This document shows positions 45,552 to 56,165 of a stretch of DNA of 64,000 nt, one piece after another (within the stretch, counting starts at the first letter, position 1; every line of letters begins with the position of its first letter). A program made the translations under genes and the position numbers. A model generated the notes under the pieces. The model was not told where the DNA came from. It made no database searches and saw only the letters and a program-made list of their open reading frames with translations. The stretch lies in NCBI RefSeq assembly GCF_002902285.1, contig NZ_PPRU01000015.1, positions 1 through 64,000 on the forward strand. The letters are read 5' to 3'. The DNA is from Staphylococcus simulans (lineage in GTDB: Bacteria > Bacillota > Bacilli > Staphylococcales > Staphylococcaceae).

Positions 45552-47651
45552 ATGAATAACGGATTTTTCGGAAATGAATTTGACTCAATTTTTAGAAGAA
45601 TGATGCAAGATATGCAAAATGCAGATGGAAATAAAAAATATTATATTAATGGTCGTGAAGTATCACCTGAACAATTACAAGCATTACAACAACATCAAGG
45701 TGGTCACCCTTCACAACAAGTACAAAGTGCACAACCAGGACAAGCTGGCGGTGGACAAGGCGGCGAAGACTACTTAGAAAAAGTAGGCCGTAACTTAACT
45801 GAAGAAGCAAGACAAGGCTTATTAGATCCAGTAATCGGACGTGACAAAGAAGTTCAAGATACTGCAGAAGTATTAAGCCGTCGTAATAAAAACAATCCAA
45901 TCTTAGTCGGTGAAGCTGGTGTAGGTAAATCAGCAATCGTTGAAGGATTGGCACAAGCAATTGTGAAAGGTAATGTACCAGCAGCAATTAAAGATAAAGA
46001 AATTATCTCAGTAAACATTTCTTCATTAGAAGCAGGTACTCAATACCGTGGTGCTTTCGAAGAAAACATTCAACAATTGCTAGACAGCGTTAAAGAACGA
46101 AAAAATGTCATCTTATTCTTTGACGAAATTCACCAAATCATCGGATCAGGTTCTACTGGCGGAGATTCAGGCAGCAAAGGCTTATCTGATATTATCAAAC
46201 CAGCATTGAGCCGTGGTGAAATTTCAGTTATCGGTGCAACTACTCAAGACGAATATAGAAACAACATCTTGAAAGACCCAGCTTTAGCACGTCGTTTCAA
46301 CGAAGTAGTTGTTAAAGAACCATCAGCACAAGATACAATCAAAATCTTAGAAGGTGTTCGTGAAAAATTCGAAGAACACCACAATGTAACATTACCTGAT
46401 GATGTATTGAAAGCTTGTGTAGACTTATCTATCCAATACGTGCCACAACGTTTATTACCGGATAAAGCATTAGATATCTTAGATATCACAGCTGCACATT
46501 TAGCTGCACAAAATCCTGTAGTAGACAAAGTGGAAGTTGAAAAAGAAATTAAAGAATTAGAAGATAAAAAATCTAAAGCAGTCAGTGAAGAAGCTTATTC
46601 TGATGCAGACAAATATCAAAAAGAAATCAAAGAATTACAAGACAGACTTGAATCAGGTCATGGTGAAGGTTCAACAGCAACTGTTCAAGATGTAGCAGAC
46701 ACTGTAGAACGTATGACTGGTATTCCGGTATCACAAATGGACGACAATGATATTGCTCGTTTGAAAAACATTTCTAAACGACTAAAAAGCAAAATCATTG
46801 GTCAAGATAAAGCAGTAGATATGGTAGCTCGTGCCATCCGTCGTAACCGTGCAGGTTTCGATGAAGGTAACAGACCAATCGGTAGCTTCTTATTCGTAGG
46901 TCCTACTGGTGTAGGTAAAACTGAATTAGCAAAACAATTATCAATCGACTTATTCGGTAATAAAGAAGCGCTTATTAAATTAGACATGAGTGAATACATG
47001 GACCGTACAGCTGTATCTAAATTGATTGGTACATCTGCTGGTTATGTAGGTTATGATGATAACTCTAATACTTTAACTGAAAAAGTTAGACGTAACCCTT
47101 ACTCAGTCATCTTATTCGATGAAATCGAAAAAGCGAACCCACAAATCTTAACTTTATTACTACAAGTAATGGATGACGGTAACTTAACAGACGGTCAAGG
47201 TAATGTCGTAAACTTCAAAAATACAATCATCATCTGTACTTCAAACGCAGGTTTCGGTGATGAAGATGAAAAAGATCGCGAAGCATTAATGGACGACCTT
47301 AAAAAATTCTTCCGTCCAGAATTCCTTAACCGCTTCAACGGTATCGTAGAATTCGTTCATTTAGACAAAGATGCATTACAAGATATCATCAACTTATTAT
47401 TAGATGATGTTGCTGATACACTTGATAAAAAAGGTATCTCACTTGAAGTAAGCCAAGATGCTAAAGATTGGTTAATTGATCAAGGTTACGATGCAGAACT
47501 TGGTGCACGTCCATTACGTCGTGTGGTTGAAAGAGAAATTCGTGACCGTATCACAGACTACTACCTAGAACACACAGATGTGAAAGACATCGAAGTAACA
47601 CTTGATGGCGATGACATCTTAATCAACGGTGAAAAAGTAGATTCTCTATAA
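45552..47651 (+). CDS. clpL: Clp ATPase ClpL
   Basis: HSP100 chaperone ATPase of 699 residues with two AAA+ modules and no canonical Clp-N domain, as in ClpL. After a Gln/Gly-rich N-terminal segment (about 38-72), module 1 has Walker [10 protein letters not shown] near 121 and Walker [10 protein letters not shown]; a short coiled-coil middle region (about 330-365) follows; module 2 has Walker [10 protein letters not shown] near 454 and [10 protein letters not shown]. No ClpP-docking L-G-F/IGF loop was seen, so it likely refolds or disaggregates proteins without ClpP. AACGGAGG precedes ATG. The preceding CtsR-like and SigB-type elements indicate stress control. Confidence 0.93.
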   Translation: MNNGFFGNEFDSIFRRMMQDMQNADGNKKYYINGREVSPEQLQALQQHQGGHPSQQVQSAQPGQAGGGQGGEDYLEKVGRNLTEEARQGLLDPVIGRDKEVQDTAEVLSRRNKNNPILVGEAGVGKSAIVEGLAQAIVKGNVPAAIKDKEIISVNISSLEAGTQYRGAFEENIQQLLDSVKERKNVILFFDEIHQIIGSGSTGGDSGSKGLSDIIKPALSRGEISVIGATTQDEYRNNILKDPALARRFNEVVVKEPSAQDTIKILEGVREKFEEHHNVTLPDDVLKACVDLSIQYVPQRLLPDKALDILDITAAHLAAQNPVVDKVEVEKEIKELEDKKSKAVSEEAYSDADKYQKEIKELQDRLESGHGEGSTATVQDVADTVERMTGIPVSQMDDNDIARLKNISKRLKSKIIGQDKAVDMVARAIRRNRAGFDEGNRPIGSFLFVGPTGVGKTELAKQLSIDLFGNKEALIKLDMSEYMDRTAVSKLIGTSAGYVGYDDNSNTLTEKVRRNPYSVILFDEIEKANPQILTLLLQVMDDGNLTDGQGNVVNFKNTIIICTSNAGFGDEDEKDREALMDDLKKFFRPEFLNRFNGIVEFVHLDKDALQDIINLLLDDVADTLDKKGISLEVSQDAKDWLIDQGYDAELGARPLRRVVEREIRDRITDYYLEHTDVKDIEVTLDGDDILINGEKVDSL

Positions 47652-47691
47652 TCCACCACGATTGAATAATTAAATCACATTTAAATTTCAC

Positions 47692-47727
47692 GCTCTCATC
47701 TATAGAAATATGGATGAGGGCTTTTTT
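47692..47727 (+). terminator. Terminator of clpL
   Basis: GCTCTCATC (47692-47700) pairs with GATGAGGGC (47713-47721), one wobble, then TTTTTT. Confidence 0.85.
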
Positions 47728-47737
47728 ATTACTTTCT

Positions 47738-47775
47738 TGTAAGCGATTGCAATCTTCGAAACTTTGTATTAATAT
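47738..47775 (+). promoter_or_regulatory. gnt operon promoter with cre site
   Basis: TTGCAA (47747-47752), 17 bases, TAATAT (47770-47775). The cre TGTAAGCGATTGCA (47738-47751) matches the consensus with one deviation and overlaps the -35. Confidence 0.65.
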
Positions 47776-47791
47776 ACTTGTATACAAGTAT
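47774..47791. promoter_or_regulatory. GntR operator
   Basis: Perfect 18-bp palindrome ATACTTGTATACAAGTAT overlapping the end of the -10 and the transcription start. It is the same sequence type as the gluconate operator of B. subtilis. Confidence 0.85.
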
Positions 47792-47813
47792 GTAGAACGA
47801 AAAGAGGTGCGTG

Positions 47814-48500
47814 ATGGAAAAACAATATCCGAAACAATGGTTAGCGAATATGACAACAGGGGAAACAGTTGCGGCTGAGTTACGTTTGAAGATTATCAAT
47901 GGTGAATTGACATCAGACGATGCCTTGACTGAAAATCAAGTCGCTAAACAATTCAATGTCAGTCGTTCTCCTGTGCGTGATGCGTTTAAATTATTGAAAC
48001 AAGATCAATTGATTCGTTTAGAACGTATGGGGGCAGATGTCTTAACATTTGGAGAAGCTGAACGTCGTGAAGTGTATGATTTACGCATTATGATGGAATC
48101 TTTTGCGTTTGCGCGTATTAAAGATGAAGAACGTGCAGCGTTAGCTAAAACTATGCGTAAGCATTTAGAGATGATGAAAGTAGCGGTACAGTTTGAAGAT
48201 GCAGAATCTTTTACTGAACATGATATTTTGTTCCATGAAGTGTTAATTCATGCGACGAAGCACCGTTATTTACTCAGCAGCTGGAATAATATTAAACCTA
48301 TTTTATTGTGTTTAATCTTGTTATCGATGCGAGATAGAATGCAGACGGACCCTGATGATTTTGAAAGAATTCATGCCAACCACGAAGTATACGCACAAGC
48401 CGTTGAACATAACGATACGACATTATTACGCGATGCATTCCATCGTAATTTTGATGATGTCGGAGATTATATCAGCGCATTATTTTTAGAGAAGAAATAA
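47814..48500 (+). CDS. gntR: Gluconate operon repressor GntR (FadR/FCD subfamily)
   Basis: GntR-family repressor of 228 residues. The winged helix-turn-helix spans about 14-75 (ENQVAKQFNVSRSPVRDAFK). The all-helical FCD effector domain spans about 83-215, with the metal/ligand residues typical of FadR-like proteins (Asp near 92 in DLRIMME, His in HDILFHEVL and late HRNF). It represses its own operon until gluconate binds (family knowledge), through the palindrome 23 bp upstream. GTG 47811 and ATG 47814 are both possible; ATG is six bases from AAAGAGG. gntK follows after 12 bp, so the genes share one transcript. Confidence 0.92.
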   Translation: MEKQYPKQWLANMTTGETVAAELRLKIINGELTSDDALTENQVAKQFNVSRSPVRDAFKLLKQDQLIRLERMGADVLTFGEAERREVYDLRIMMESFAFARIKDEERAALAKTMRKHLEMMKVAVQFEDAESFTEHDILFHEVLIHATKHRYLLSSWNNIKPILLCLILLSMRDRMQTDPDDFERIHANHEVYAQAVEHNDTTLLRDAFHRNFDDVGDYISALFLEKK

Positions 48501-48512
48501 GGAGGTCAAACC

Positions 48513-50048
48513 ATGCAGTATATGATTGGAGTCGATATTGGCACAACGAGTACGAAAGCTGTTCTTTATAATGAAAATGGTCAATATTTGTTAAAACATA
48601 ATATTGGTTACGACATGCAGACACCAGATGTCGATACCTCTGAAGAAAATCCAGATGAAATTTTTGATGCCGTTTTAATGACGATTAAAGCAGTCATACG
48701 AGAAGGCAAAGTAGGACCAGATGATGTGAAGTTAATCGCATTCAGTGCACAAATGCATAGTTTAATTGCGATGGGCAACGAACAAAAACCATTAACACAA
48801 AGTATTACTTGGGCCGATAACCGCGCAAGTCGTCATGCTGAAGAAATTCGTCAACAACATCACGGACACGAAATCTATAAACGTACAGGGACACCGATTC
48901 ATCCAATGTCTCCGTTATCTAAAATCTATTGGTTGAAAGATGAGCATCCAGAGATTTATCAACAAGCGACAAAATATATTGATATTAAAAGTTATGTCTT
49001 ATACCAACTTTATGGACGCTATGTGATGGACCATTCTATCGCTTCAGCAACAGGTATGATGGACCTTGAAACATTGACATGGGATAAACCAGCATTAGAT
49101 TTGCTTGGGATTACACCAGAACAATTACCAGAACTTGTGCCGACAACATATATTTTAAAAGGAATGAAACAACGCTATGCGACACTATTAGGTTTAAACA
49201 AAGAAACACCTGTAGTTATCGGCGCAAGTGATGGCGTGTTATCAAACTTAGGTGTGAACAGCTTCAAGAAAGGCGAAGTAGCGGTTACTATCGGTACATC
49301 AGGTGCGATTCGTACTGTGATTGATCATCCAAGAACAGATGAGAAAGAACGTATTTTCTGTTATGTCTTAGATGAAGGACAGTATGTGATTGGCGGTCCA
49401 GTAAATAATGGCGGTATTATTTTACGTTGGTTGCGTGATGAATTGCTTGCGAGTGAGGTAGAAACAGCGAAACGTCTTGGTGTCGATCCTTATGATGTTT
49501 TGACAAAAATCGCAAGCCGTGTAGAACCAGGTGCGAAAGGTCTGATTTTCCATCCTTACCTTGCGGGTGAACGTGCACCTTTATGGAATGCGGATGCAAG
49601 AGGTTCGTACTTTGGTTTAACGTTATCACACCAAAAAGAACATATGATTCGTGCAGCGCTTGAAGGTATTTTATACAATCTGTATACCGTTTATCTTGCG
49701 TTAATTGAGATGATGGGTGAAACACCAACGGCCATTAAGGCAACAGGTGGTTTTGCGAAGAGTGAAATGTGGCGCCAAATGATGTCGGATATTTTTGACA
49801 CGGATTTAATTGTACCTGAAAGTTATGAGAGCTCTTCTCTTGGTGCGTGTGTTCTAGGCCTGAAAGCATTAGGAGAAATTGAAGACTTTTCAATTATCGA
49901 AGACATGGTCGGAACAACACATGCACATCAACCGAACCAAGAAGCGGTAGAGATTTATCAGCAATTGATTAGTATTTATATTGATTTGAGTCGTAGTTTG
50001 GCTCCGCAATATCGTAAGATCGCAGATTTCCAAAGAAAACATTTATAA
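48513..50048 (+). CDS. gntK: Gluconokinase
   Basis: FGGY-family carbohydrate kinase of 511 residues that phosphorylates gluconate to 6-phosphogluconate, feeding the pentose phosphate pathway. The N-terminal phosphate loop is GVDIGTTSTKAVLYN, the substrate-side motif is HPMSPLSK, the catalytic Asp lies in GASDGVLSNLGV near 247, and the second phosphate motif TIGTSGAIR is near 267; GGFAKSEMWRQMMSD near 417 is the adenosine motif. Kinase class in this family is set by context: gntR upstream and gntP downstream point to gluconate. AAGGAGG precedes ATG. A hairpin lies between this gene and gntP. Confidence 0.92.
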   Translation: MQYMIGVDIGTTSTKAVLYNENGQYLLKHNIGYDMQTPDVDTSEENPDEIFDAVLMTIKAVIREGKVGPDDVKLIAFSAQMHSLIAMGNEQKPLTQSITWADNRASRHAEEIRQQHHGHEIYKRTGTPIHPMSPLSKIYWLKDEHPEIYQQATKYIDIKSYVLYQLYGRYVMDHSIASATGMMDLETLTWDKPALDLLGITPEQLPELVPTTYILKGMKQRYATLLGLNKETPVVIGASDGVLSNLGVNSFKKGEVAVTIGTSGAIRTVIDHPRTDEKERIFCYVLDEGQYVIGGPVNNGGIILRWLRDELLASEVETAKRLGVDPYDVLTKIASRVEPGAKGLIFHPYLAGERAPLWNADARGSYFGLTLSHQKEHMIRAALEGILYNLYTVYLALIEMMGETPTAIKATGGFAKSEMWRQMMSDIFDTDLIVPESYESSSLGACVLGLKALGEIEDFSIIEDMVGTTHAHQPNQEAVEIYQQLISIYIDLSRSLAPQYRKIADFQRKHL

Positions 50049-50072
50049 AAACAAAAAGCCATGAGCCACTGA

Positions 50073-50128
50073 GAAAAAGCAGTTGAAGTGTCTACCCATA
50101 ATTATTAAGCACTTCGGCTTTTTCTTTG
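50073..50128 (+). terminator. Intra-operon hairpin between gntK and gntP
   Basis: Outer stem GAAAAAGC/GGCTTTTTC and inner stem GAAGTG/CACTTC with small internal loops. It may terminate part of the transcripts and lower gntP expression relative to gntRK. Confidence 0.6.
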
Positions 50129-50184
50129 ACTACTGATGTAAACGCTGTCAGTAAAGGTGCTCATAAGGAAAGCGAGGAAAAGTT

Positions 50185-51546
50185 ATGTTTACAGAAATTT
50201 GGCCGTTAATCACGGTGGTCATTGGTATTTTAATTTTATTAGCACTCATTATTGTATTGAAGTTGAACACATTTATTTCCTTAATTATTACATCAATGGT
50301 CACTGCGTTGATGTTAGGTATGCCGTTAGATAAAGTCGTTGAAACCGTCGAAAAAGGTATGGGCAGCACGCTCGGACATATCGCAATTATCTTCGGTTTA
50401 GGTGCAATCTTAGGTAAGTTGCTCTCTGATGGTGGCGGTGCAACACGTATCGCAGATACCTTAATTGATAAATTTGGAGAGAAACATGTCCAATGGGCAA
50501 TGGTTGTCGCTGCCTTTGTGATCGGGATTGCGTTGTTCTTCGAAGTTGGACTTGTACTATTAATTCCTTTAGTCTTTACTCTAGCAAAACGTACGAAAGT
50601 ATCTCCACTTAAAATAGGATTGCCGATGATTACAGCGTTATCTGTAACGCATGGCTTCTTGCCACCACACCCTGGTCCAGTCGTTATCGCGAAAGAATTA
50701 CATGCTTCATTAGGAGAAGTATTATTATATGGTTTCATTATCGCGATTCCAGTTACGATTATTGCAGGTCCGGTATTCGGTAAAATTGCACAAAAATTAA
50801 CACCGACTGCTTATACAAGAGAAGGTGACATTTCATCATTAGGTGCACAAAAAGAATTTAAAGACTCAGAGATGCCGGGCTTTGGTATCAGTGTGTTAAC
50901 TGCGACACTTCCTGTTATTTTGATGTTAATCGCTACAGTTGTTCAATTGATTACAGGGAATGTAGACAATTCTAAAAATGCATTTATCGGTATTATCAAC
51001 TTTATCGGTACAGCTGATACAGCGATGTTGATCGCGGTACTCTTTGCGATGGTTACAATGGGTATCCGACAAGGCCGCAACAACAAAGCGATTATGCAGT
51101 CTGTAACAGATGCGATTTATCCAATCGGTATGATGATCTTGATTATCGGTGGCGGCGGTACATTTAAACAAGTACTGATTGATGGCGGTGTCGGTGATAC
51201 AATTGCGAAGATGTTCGAAGGTTCAACGATGTCTCCGATTTTACTAGCATGGATTGTTGCGGCAGTTCTACGTCTTGCGTTAGGTTCTGCGACAGTTGCG
51301 GCAATTTCAACAACAGGTATTGTATTACCGTTGCTTCAAGCCAGTGATGTCAATGTCGCATTAGTTGTGCTTGCGATTGGTGCCGGCAGTGTGATTTTAT
51401 CTCACGTTAACGATGCAGGATTCTGGATGTTTAAAGAGTACTTCGGTTTAACAATTAAAGAAACATTCTTAACTTGGTCATTACTTGAAACGATTATTTC
51501 TGTTTCAGGACTTATCTTTATTTTATTCTTAAGTTTATTTGTATAG
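50185..51546 (+). CDS. gntP: Gluconate:proton symporter GntP
   Basis: GntP-family permease of 453 residues with about twelve to fourteen hydrophobic segments. Recognisable family segments are GAILGKLLSDGGGATRIADTLI-type (about 73-92, given here in shortened form), GFLPPHPGPV near 158, and the late block SHVNDAGFWMFKEYFG near 412. It imports gluconate with protons for GntK. AAAGCGAGGAAAAG precedes ATG. It is separated from gntK by 136 bp that contain a hairpin but no clear promoter. A 196-codon minus-strand frame overlapping its start is a shadow. Ends at a terminator. Confidence 0.92.
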   Translation: MFTEIWPLITVVIGILILLALIIVLKLNTFISLIITSMVTALMLGMPLDKVVETVEKGMGSTLGHIAIIFGLGAILGKLLSDGGGATRIADTLIDKFGEKHVQWAMVVAAFVIGIALFFEVGLVLLIPLVFTLAKRTKVSPLKIGLPMITALSVTHGFLPPHPGPVVIAKELHASLGEVLLYGFIIAIPVTIIAGPVFGKIAQKLTPTAYTREGDISSLGAQKEFKDSEMPGFGISVLTATLPVILMLIATVVQLITGNVDNSKNAFIGIINFIGTADTAMLIAVLFAMVTMGIRQGRNNKAIMQSVTDAIYPIGMMILIIGGGGTFKQVLIDGGVGDTIAKMFEGSTMSPILLAWIVAAVLRLALGSATVAAISTTGIVLPLLQASDVNVALVVLAIGAGSVILSHVNDAGFWMFKEYFGLTIKETFLTWSLLETIISVSGLIFILFLSLFV

Positions 51547-51552
51547 ATTTAG

Positions 51553-51588
51553 AACGCACGTGTCTTTCATTAGATGCGTGCTTTTTTG
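51553..51588 (+). terminator. Terminator of gntP
   Basis: GCACGT (51556-51561) pairs with GCGTGC (51576-51581), supported by TCT/AGA inside, then TTTTTT. Confidence 0.75.
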
Positions 51589-51616
51589 TTATAGTAAAGA
51601 TGAAGAGGTGAAGACC

Positions 51617-52396
51617 ATGACACGCATTGTGATAATAGAAGATATTTCGCTTACCGCAAAATACATATTAGAGACTTTGAATTCGGGACACTATGAAATT
51701 GTTGTTGTATATGATTCAAATCGAGAACCTGATCAATACCCAGGTATAATTTATCAACCAATGAATTATTTAGACTTAGCGCATTGGCAGAAATACATAG
51801 AAAAAGAAGATATCGTGCTGATGAATGCATTGCCTGAAATGTTTGGAGATGGTTTGTGGCATGGTAAGCCTCATGTCCTACGTCAATTAATTAAAGATTA
51901 TGTATGTGCGGCTGGACCACTTGAAGTGATTGAGTATCATGACATTATCGCATATCAAAAAGTGAAGACGAAACAAGCTGCGTCACTTCAACAAATGTCG
52001 GTATCTCAAGACTATACAGCTCATCAAAGTATTACTGCTTATGCGCATTACTTAAAGAAAATGTCTTTAGGTCTTATTCAAGTGAAAGGACAACCTGAAC
52101 GCTTTGATATTCACTTACTCAATATGAAACGTCCTTTGATTGCGATGAATCAAGTGCCATTAACGCATGGTGTCAAACTTACGCTTCAAGCAAACAGCTT
52201 GTTGTATCAACCTAAAAGTAACGCCTCAGTTTTTTATTTTATTCAAAAGCAACAATCGCTATATACCTGTTTAACGCATTTTACGCCGCATTTACCTTGG
52301 CGCATTTATCAATCTACACAAGCAGTGATACATGAATGGGTGATGCGAGGATTTCGCAGTTATTTAAGACGCTTAAATCAGGGTAACGAGAAGTGA
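51617..52396 (+). CDS. Unrecognised protein next to an M20 peptidase
   Basis: A cytosolic protein of 259 residues that I cannot place in a family. The N-terminal part (MTRIVIIEDISLTAKYIL ... YEIVVVYDSN) alternates strand-helix-strand like a Rossmann fold, but lacks a G-x-G-x-x-G loop. A middle helix-rich block contains QASLQQMSVSQDY-type polar sequence, and the C-terminal part is basic (RGFRSYLRRLNQGNEK). It is not a response regulator despite IEDIS, since no phosphorylatable Asp/Lys set follows. AAGAGG lies about eight bases before ATG 51617. The M20 peptidase gene starts 45 bp later with no terminator between, so the two are probably one operon and may act on the same peptide or acyl-amino substrate. 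Confidence 0.65.
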   Translation: MTRIVIIEDISLTAKYILETLNSGHYEIVVVYDSNREPDQYPGIIYQPMNYLDLAHWQKYIEKEDIVLMNALPEMFGDGLWHGKPHVLRQLIKDYVCAAGPLEVIEYHDIIAYQKVKTKQAASLQQMSVSQDYTAHQSITAYAHYLKKMSLGLIQVKGQPERFDIHLLNMKRPLIAMNQVPLTHGVKLTLQANSLLYQPKSNASVFYFIQKQQSLYTCLTHFTPHLPWRIYQSTQAVIHEWVMRGFRSYLRRLNQGNEK

Positions 52397-52440
52397 AACA
52401 AACATAAAACAAACAATCACATTTAGAAAGGAAGAGGAAC

Positions 52441-53694
52441 ATGGAACGTCGCTTATTTGAGTTGTTGAAATGGTTAGTGGAACATCCTACAGAAAGTCCG
52501 CCAGCACGTAATACAGATCCGTTGCAAATAGAAATACAAAATTACTTAGAAGGATTAGGCTTTGAAGTCAAACGTGAACCTTTATATGAGAATGACAGTA
52601 TAGTGGTTGGTGTATTAGCGGGTGAAAATAAGGATGCACCGAAGTTGATATTAAACGGTCATGTAGATGTCGCAAATGTAGAAGATCCTAAACATTGGCA
52701 ATATCCGCCATTTAAATTAACTGAAGTAGATGATGCAGTGTATGGTCGAGGTGTCAGTGATATGAAAGGCGGCATGGCTTCGCTCTTTTATGTTTTAGAA
52801 CAACTGCATGCACAAGGATTAAAACCAGAAGGTGACATCATTGTACAATCGGTTGTGGGAGAAGAAGTCGGAGAAGCAGGTACTAAGACGGCATGTGAAT
52901 TAAGTCCTAAAGCTGACTTGGCATTAGTATTAGATACAAGTGATTCACAAGCGTTAGGGCAAGGTGGCGTGATTACCGGCTGGATTACAATACAAAGTAA
53001 AACGACAATTCATGATGGTGCACGTAGCCAAATGGTACATGCAGGCGGTGGCCTACATGGAGCGAGTGCGATTGAAAAGATGGCTAAAATCATTACAGCG
53101 TTAAAAGAGCTAGAACAACATTGGGCAGTTATGAAATATTATTCAGATATGCCTGCAGGTGCTAATACGATTAATCCAGTGGTTATTGAAGGCGGTCGAA
53201 ATCCTGCCTTTATCGCAGATACTTGTCGTTTATGGATCACAGTTCATTTCTTACCGGATGAAGATTATCATGAAGTGATTAAAGAAATTGAAGCGTATTT
53301 AAATCGTGTGGCTGAAGCGGACGTCTGGTTAAAAGACAATCCACTTCAATTTGAATGGGGCGGTACTTCTATGATTGAAGACCAAGGTGAAATCTTCCCA
53401 AGCTTCACACTGCCAGTAGAACATGAAGGTTTCAAAACCTTAGCAAAAGCCCATGAAACTATTCATCACACACCGCTTGAGACAGGCATGTCCACAACAG
53501 TGACAGATGGTGGTTGGCTTGATGATTACGGTATTCCGACGATATTGTATGGTCCGGGATTATTAACAGAAGCACATAGTGTGGATGAGAAAATCAATAA
53601 ACAAGATTTAACGGAGTATAGTGCGGTATTATTGGAATTCTTAAAAGATTGGTATCAACATCCTCAGTCAGCATCAACCATGAAAAAGCAGTAG
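52441..53694 (+). CDS. M20 family metallopeptidase/deacylase (ArgE/DapE-like)
   Basis: Dizinc hydrolase of 417 residues. The metal site is intact: His74 and Asp76 in LNGHVDVANV, Asp in GRGVSDMKGG, the catalytic pair EE in VGEEVGEAG, Asp in LVLDTSDS, and the final His in TEAHSVDEK. The dimerisation (lid) domain occupies about 185-300. ArgE, DapE and related aminoacylases share this pattern, and the sequence alone does not separate them; no arg or dap genes are nearby. GAAAGGAAGAGG precedes ATG. It probably forms an operon with the unrecognised gene upstream. A bidirectional terminator separates it from ppk. Confidence 0.88.
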   Translation: MERRLFELLKWLVEHPTESPPARNTDPLQIEIQNYLEGLGFEVKREPLYENDSIVVGVLAGENKDAPKLILNGHVDVANVEDPKHWQYPPFKLTEVDDAVYGRGVSDMKGGMASLFYVLEQLHAQGLKPEGDIIVQSVVGEEVGEAGTKTACELSPKADLALVLDTSDSQALGQGGVITGWITIQSKTTIHDGARSQMVHAGGGLHGASAIEKMAKIITALKELEQHWAVMKYYSDMPAGANTINPVVIEGGRNPAFIADTCRLWITVHFLPDEDYHEVIKEIEAYLNRVAEADVWLKDNPLQFEWGGTSMIEDQGEIFPSFTLPVEHEGFKTLAKAHETIHHTPLETGMSTTVTDGGWLDDYGIPTILYGPGLLTEAHSVDEKINKQDLTEYSAVLLEFLKDWYQHPQSASTMKKQ

Positions 53695-53729
53695 GCAGAA
53701 GAAAATGGAAAATAGAAATGAATAAATGA

Positions 53730-53754
53730 AAAGACCCGCGGCTTGCGGGTCTTT
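53730..53754. terminator. Terminator between the M20 gene and ppk
   Basis: AAAGACCCGC (53730-53739) pairs with GCGGGTCTTT (53745-53754) around GGCTT. Confidence 0.85.
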
Positions 53755-53790
53755 GCTTATTTCTCACACTTTATTGATATGAGACTTATC

Positions 53791-55959
53791 TTAAGATTTA
53801 AATGTATTTTTTAAACGTGAAATCCAATTACGTCTTGGTTGAGACGTACCCTTGGGACGCGCCTCAGTAAATGGTGTTTTGTGTTTGATAGCTTTCGCTA
53901 ATTCAACTGCTTGATGCATCAAGTAAAGTTGTGAATTTAAAGGCAGTTGATTGTTGTTAACGTAATGGTAGACGCCATTCTTATCTTGATAACGACCTTT
54001 TTGGTTATCAGATAATTGTAAGTTCACAAAGTTTAATAAGCGTTCTCTGATTTTCGCATCATGAACAGGGAATAAAATTTCTACACGTTTAATCATGTTA
54101 CGTGTCATCGCATCTGCTGATGATAAATAGATTTTTTCATCTCCATTGTTATGGAAGTAGTAGATACGAGAATGCTCTAAGAAACGACCTACAATACTTA
54201 CAACTTCGATATTGTCGCTCACGCCTGGAACACCAGGTTTCAAACAGCAGATACCACGGATAATCAATTGAATTTTAACACCTGCTTGTGATGCTTCAAA
54301 TAACTTTTTGATAATCGTTTTATCTGTTAAAGAGTTCATTTTCATAATGATATGACCATTGCCATATTCTTGATGATTTTTGATTTCAGTTTCGATACGT
54401 TCTACGAATACATCACGAATATCAAACGGTGCTACAATCAATTCATTGTAGTGAGGTTTGATTGAATAACCGCTTAAGTAGTTGAAGAAGTTAATCGCAT
54501 CTTCAGCAATACCTTTATGTGTTGTGATGATACCCATATCTGTATAGATTTCCGCTGTTTTATCGTTATAGTTACCAGTACCTAAGTGTACAAAGGGTAC
54601 AAGACGACCTTTTAAGCGTTTAACCACTAATGTAATTTTACTGTGTGTTTTCAGATGTGTCATACCGTAAATTACATGACAACCTGCATCTTCTAACATA
54701 CGTGCCCAATGGACGTTGTTTTCTTCATCGAAGCGGGCTTTCAATTCAACAAGAACAGTGACTTGTTTACCTTGTTCAGCCGCATATTTCAAACTTTTGA
54801 TAATCGGTGAATCTTTGCTGACACGATACAATGTTTGTTTAATCGCAATTGTATCAGGATCTTCAGCAGCTTCACGGATGAAGTCGACAATCGGTTCAAA
54901 TGATTCGTATGGGTGATGGAAGAAAATGTCACGTTTTAACGCTAAATCATAGACATCATTGTAACCTAATGATTCAGGAATTTGCGGCGTATAACGGTCA
55001 TAACGTAAGTTTGGCAGTTGTGGTGTTAAATAACCAACTAAACCAAATACCATTGTTAAATCTAATGGACCATCCACAAAGTAAACATCATCGTCATGAA
55101 TTTCTAATTGTTCTTTTAGACCTTCAATGTCTAATTCATTTGTATTACGTGAATCAACTTCTAGACGTACAGCTGAACCGCTTTTACGCATTTTCAAGAA
55201 GCGTTCGATTTCGATTAATAAATCTTCAGCACCGTCTTCATGAATTGTTAAGTCAGCATTACGTGTAATACGGAATGTGAAAGTTTTTCTGATGTCATAG
55301 CCTTGGAAGAGGAATTCAATGAAATAATCGATAACATCCTCAACCATTAAAACGTATTGTTTATCTTCATCTTTTAAAATCATGAAACGATCAATTAGTG
55401 ATGGAATTTGAACAATTGCTGTATTTGTTGTTTCATCAGTATCTAATTCTACAAAGATATTCAAACTTTTATTAACAAGCTTCGGGAATGGATGATATGC
55501 ATCAATGCCCAGTGGTGTTAACGTCGGTAAAATATTATTTTTGAATTCTTGTTCTAATTCATTTTGTAACGTTTCATTTAAATCTTGTGGTTTGGTAGTA
55601 ATCACATTATATTCGCGTAAACGATTCGTCAATTCGTTATAGCGTTCGTACTGTAAATCAACAAGTGGCGTATTTTTTTCTTTTATAGCAGCCAGTTGTT
55701 GTTTAGGTGTCATTTGAGATTTGTTCTCGGGTTTGTTGAAGTTCATTTTAACTTGGTCTTGCAGCCCAGCTACACGGACCATAAAGAACTCGTCTAAGTT
55801 AGATGCGAAAATCGCAATAAAATTTAATTGTTCTAATAAAGGATTTGTTTTGTCGCTCGCTTCTTGTAAGACACGATAGTTGAAGTCGAGCCAGCTTAAT
55901 TCTCGGTTATTGTAAAACTCTGGTTTGTTGAGATCTTTTTCAACGACTTGATTTTCCAT
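53791..55959 (-). CDS. ppk1: Polyphosphate kinase 1
   Basis: PPK1 of 722 residues (S. aureus type length), polymerising the gamma-phosphate of ATP into polyphosphate, with reverse activity. N-domain (about 12-115, starting [19 protein letters not shown] in part), head domain, and two phospholipase-D-like C-domains. The autophosphorylated His lies in [12 protein letters not shown] near 445, followed by [18 protein letters not shown]; the second PLD-like motif has LEHSRIYYF near 605. Start ATG 55959 with GGGGTGG five to seven bases upstream is better than the GTG at 55968. It is downstream of ppx on the same strand after 206 bp, so synthesis and hydrolysis genes are neighbours. Confidence 0.93.
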   Translation of the reverse strand: MENQVVEKDLNKPEFYNNRELSWLDFNYRVLQEASDKTNPLLEQLNFIAIFASNLDEFFMVRVAGLQDQVKMNFNKPENKSQMTPKQQLAAIKEKNTPLVDLQYERYNELTNRLREYNVITTKPQDLNETLQNELEQEFKNNILPTLTPLGIDAYHPFPKLVNKSLNIFVELDTDETTNTAIVQIPSLIDRFMILKDEDKQYVLMVEDVIDYFIEFLFQGYDIRKTFTFRITRNADLTIHEDGAEDLLIEIERFLKMRKSGSAVRLEVDSRNTNELDIEGLKEQLEIHDDDVYFVDGPLDLTMVFGLVGYLTPQLPNLRYDRYTPQIPESLGYNDVYDLALKRDIFFHHPYESFEPIVDFIREAAEDPDTIAIKQTLYRVSKDSPIIKSLKYAAEQGKQVTVLVELKARFDEENNVHWARMLEDAGCHVIYGMTHLKTHSKITLVVKRLKGRLVPFVHLGTGNYNDKTAEIYTDMGIITTHKGIAEDAINFFNYLSGYSIKPHYNELIVAPFDIRDVFVERIETEIKNHQEYGNGHIIMKMNSLTDKTIIKKLFEASQAGVKIQLIIRGICCLKPGVPGVSDNIEVVSIVGRFLEHSRIYYFHNNGDEKIYLSSADAMTRNMIKRVEILFPVHDAKIRERLLNFVNLQLSDNQKGRYQDKNGVYHYVNNNQLPLNSQLYLMHQAVELAKAIKHKTPFTEARPKGTSQPRRNWISRLKNTFKS

Positions 55960-56165
55960 AATGACCACCCCATGGTAAGTAAATAGACTTTATTTAAATA
56001 AAAAAATTGAAATGACTATGTTCTGTGATGTCATTCAGAGATGTCAGTAATTGCAATTTAAATTTTATATTGAACGCTCAAGTGCAACTTGTTGTATAAC
56101 TTATTTCATTGTATACAAATGCTTAAATCCACAGAAACATCCATTTGTAACTTAACATATTAATG

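Noticed and set aside
50148-50738. Minus-strand reading frame of 196 codons over the gntP start
   Set aside because: Antisense to a clear permease gene, Pro/Ser/Thr/Lys-rich shadow composition, no ribosome binding site.
54900-55268. Plus-strand reading frame of 122 codons inside ppk1
   Set aside because: His/Leu/Asn-rich antisense shadow of a well-supported enzyme gene.
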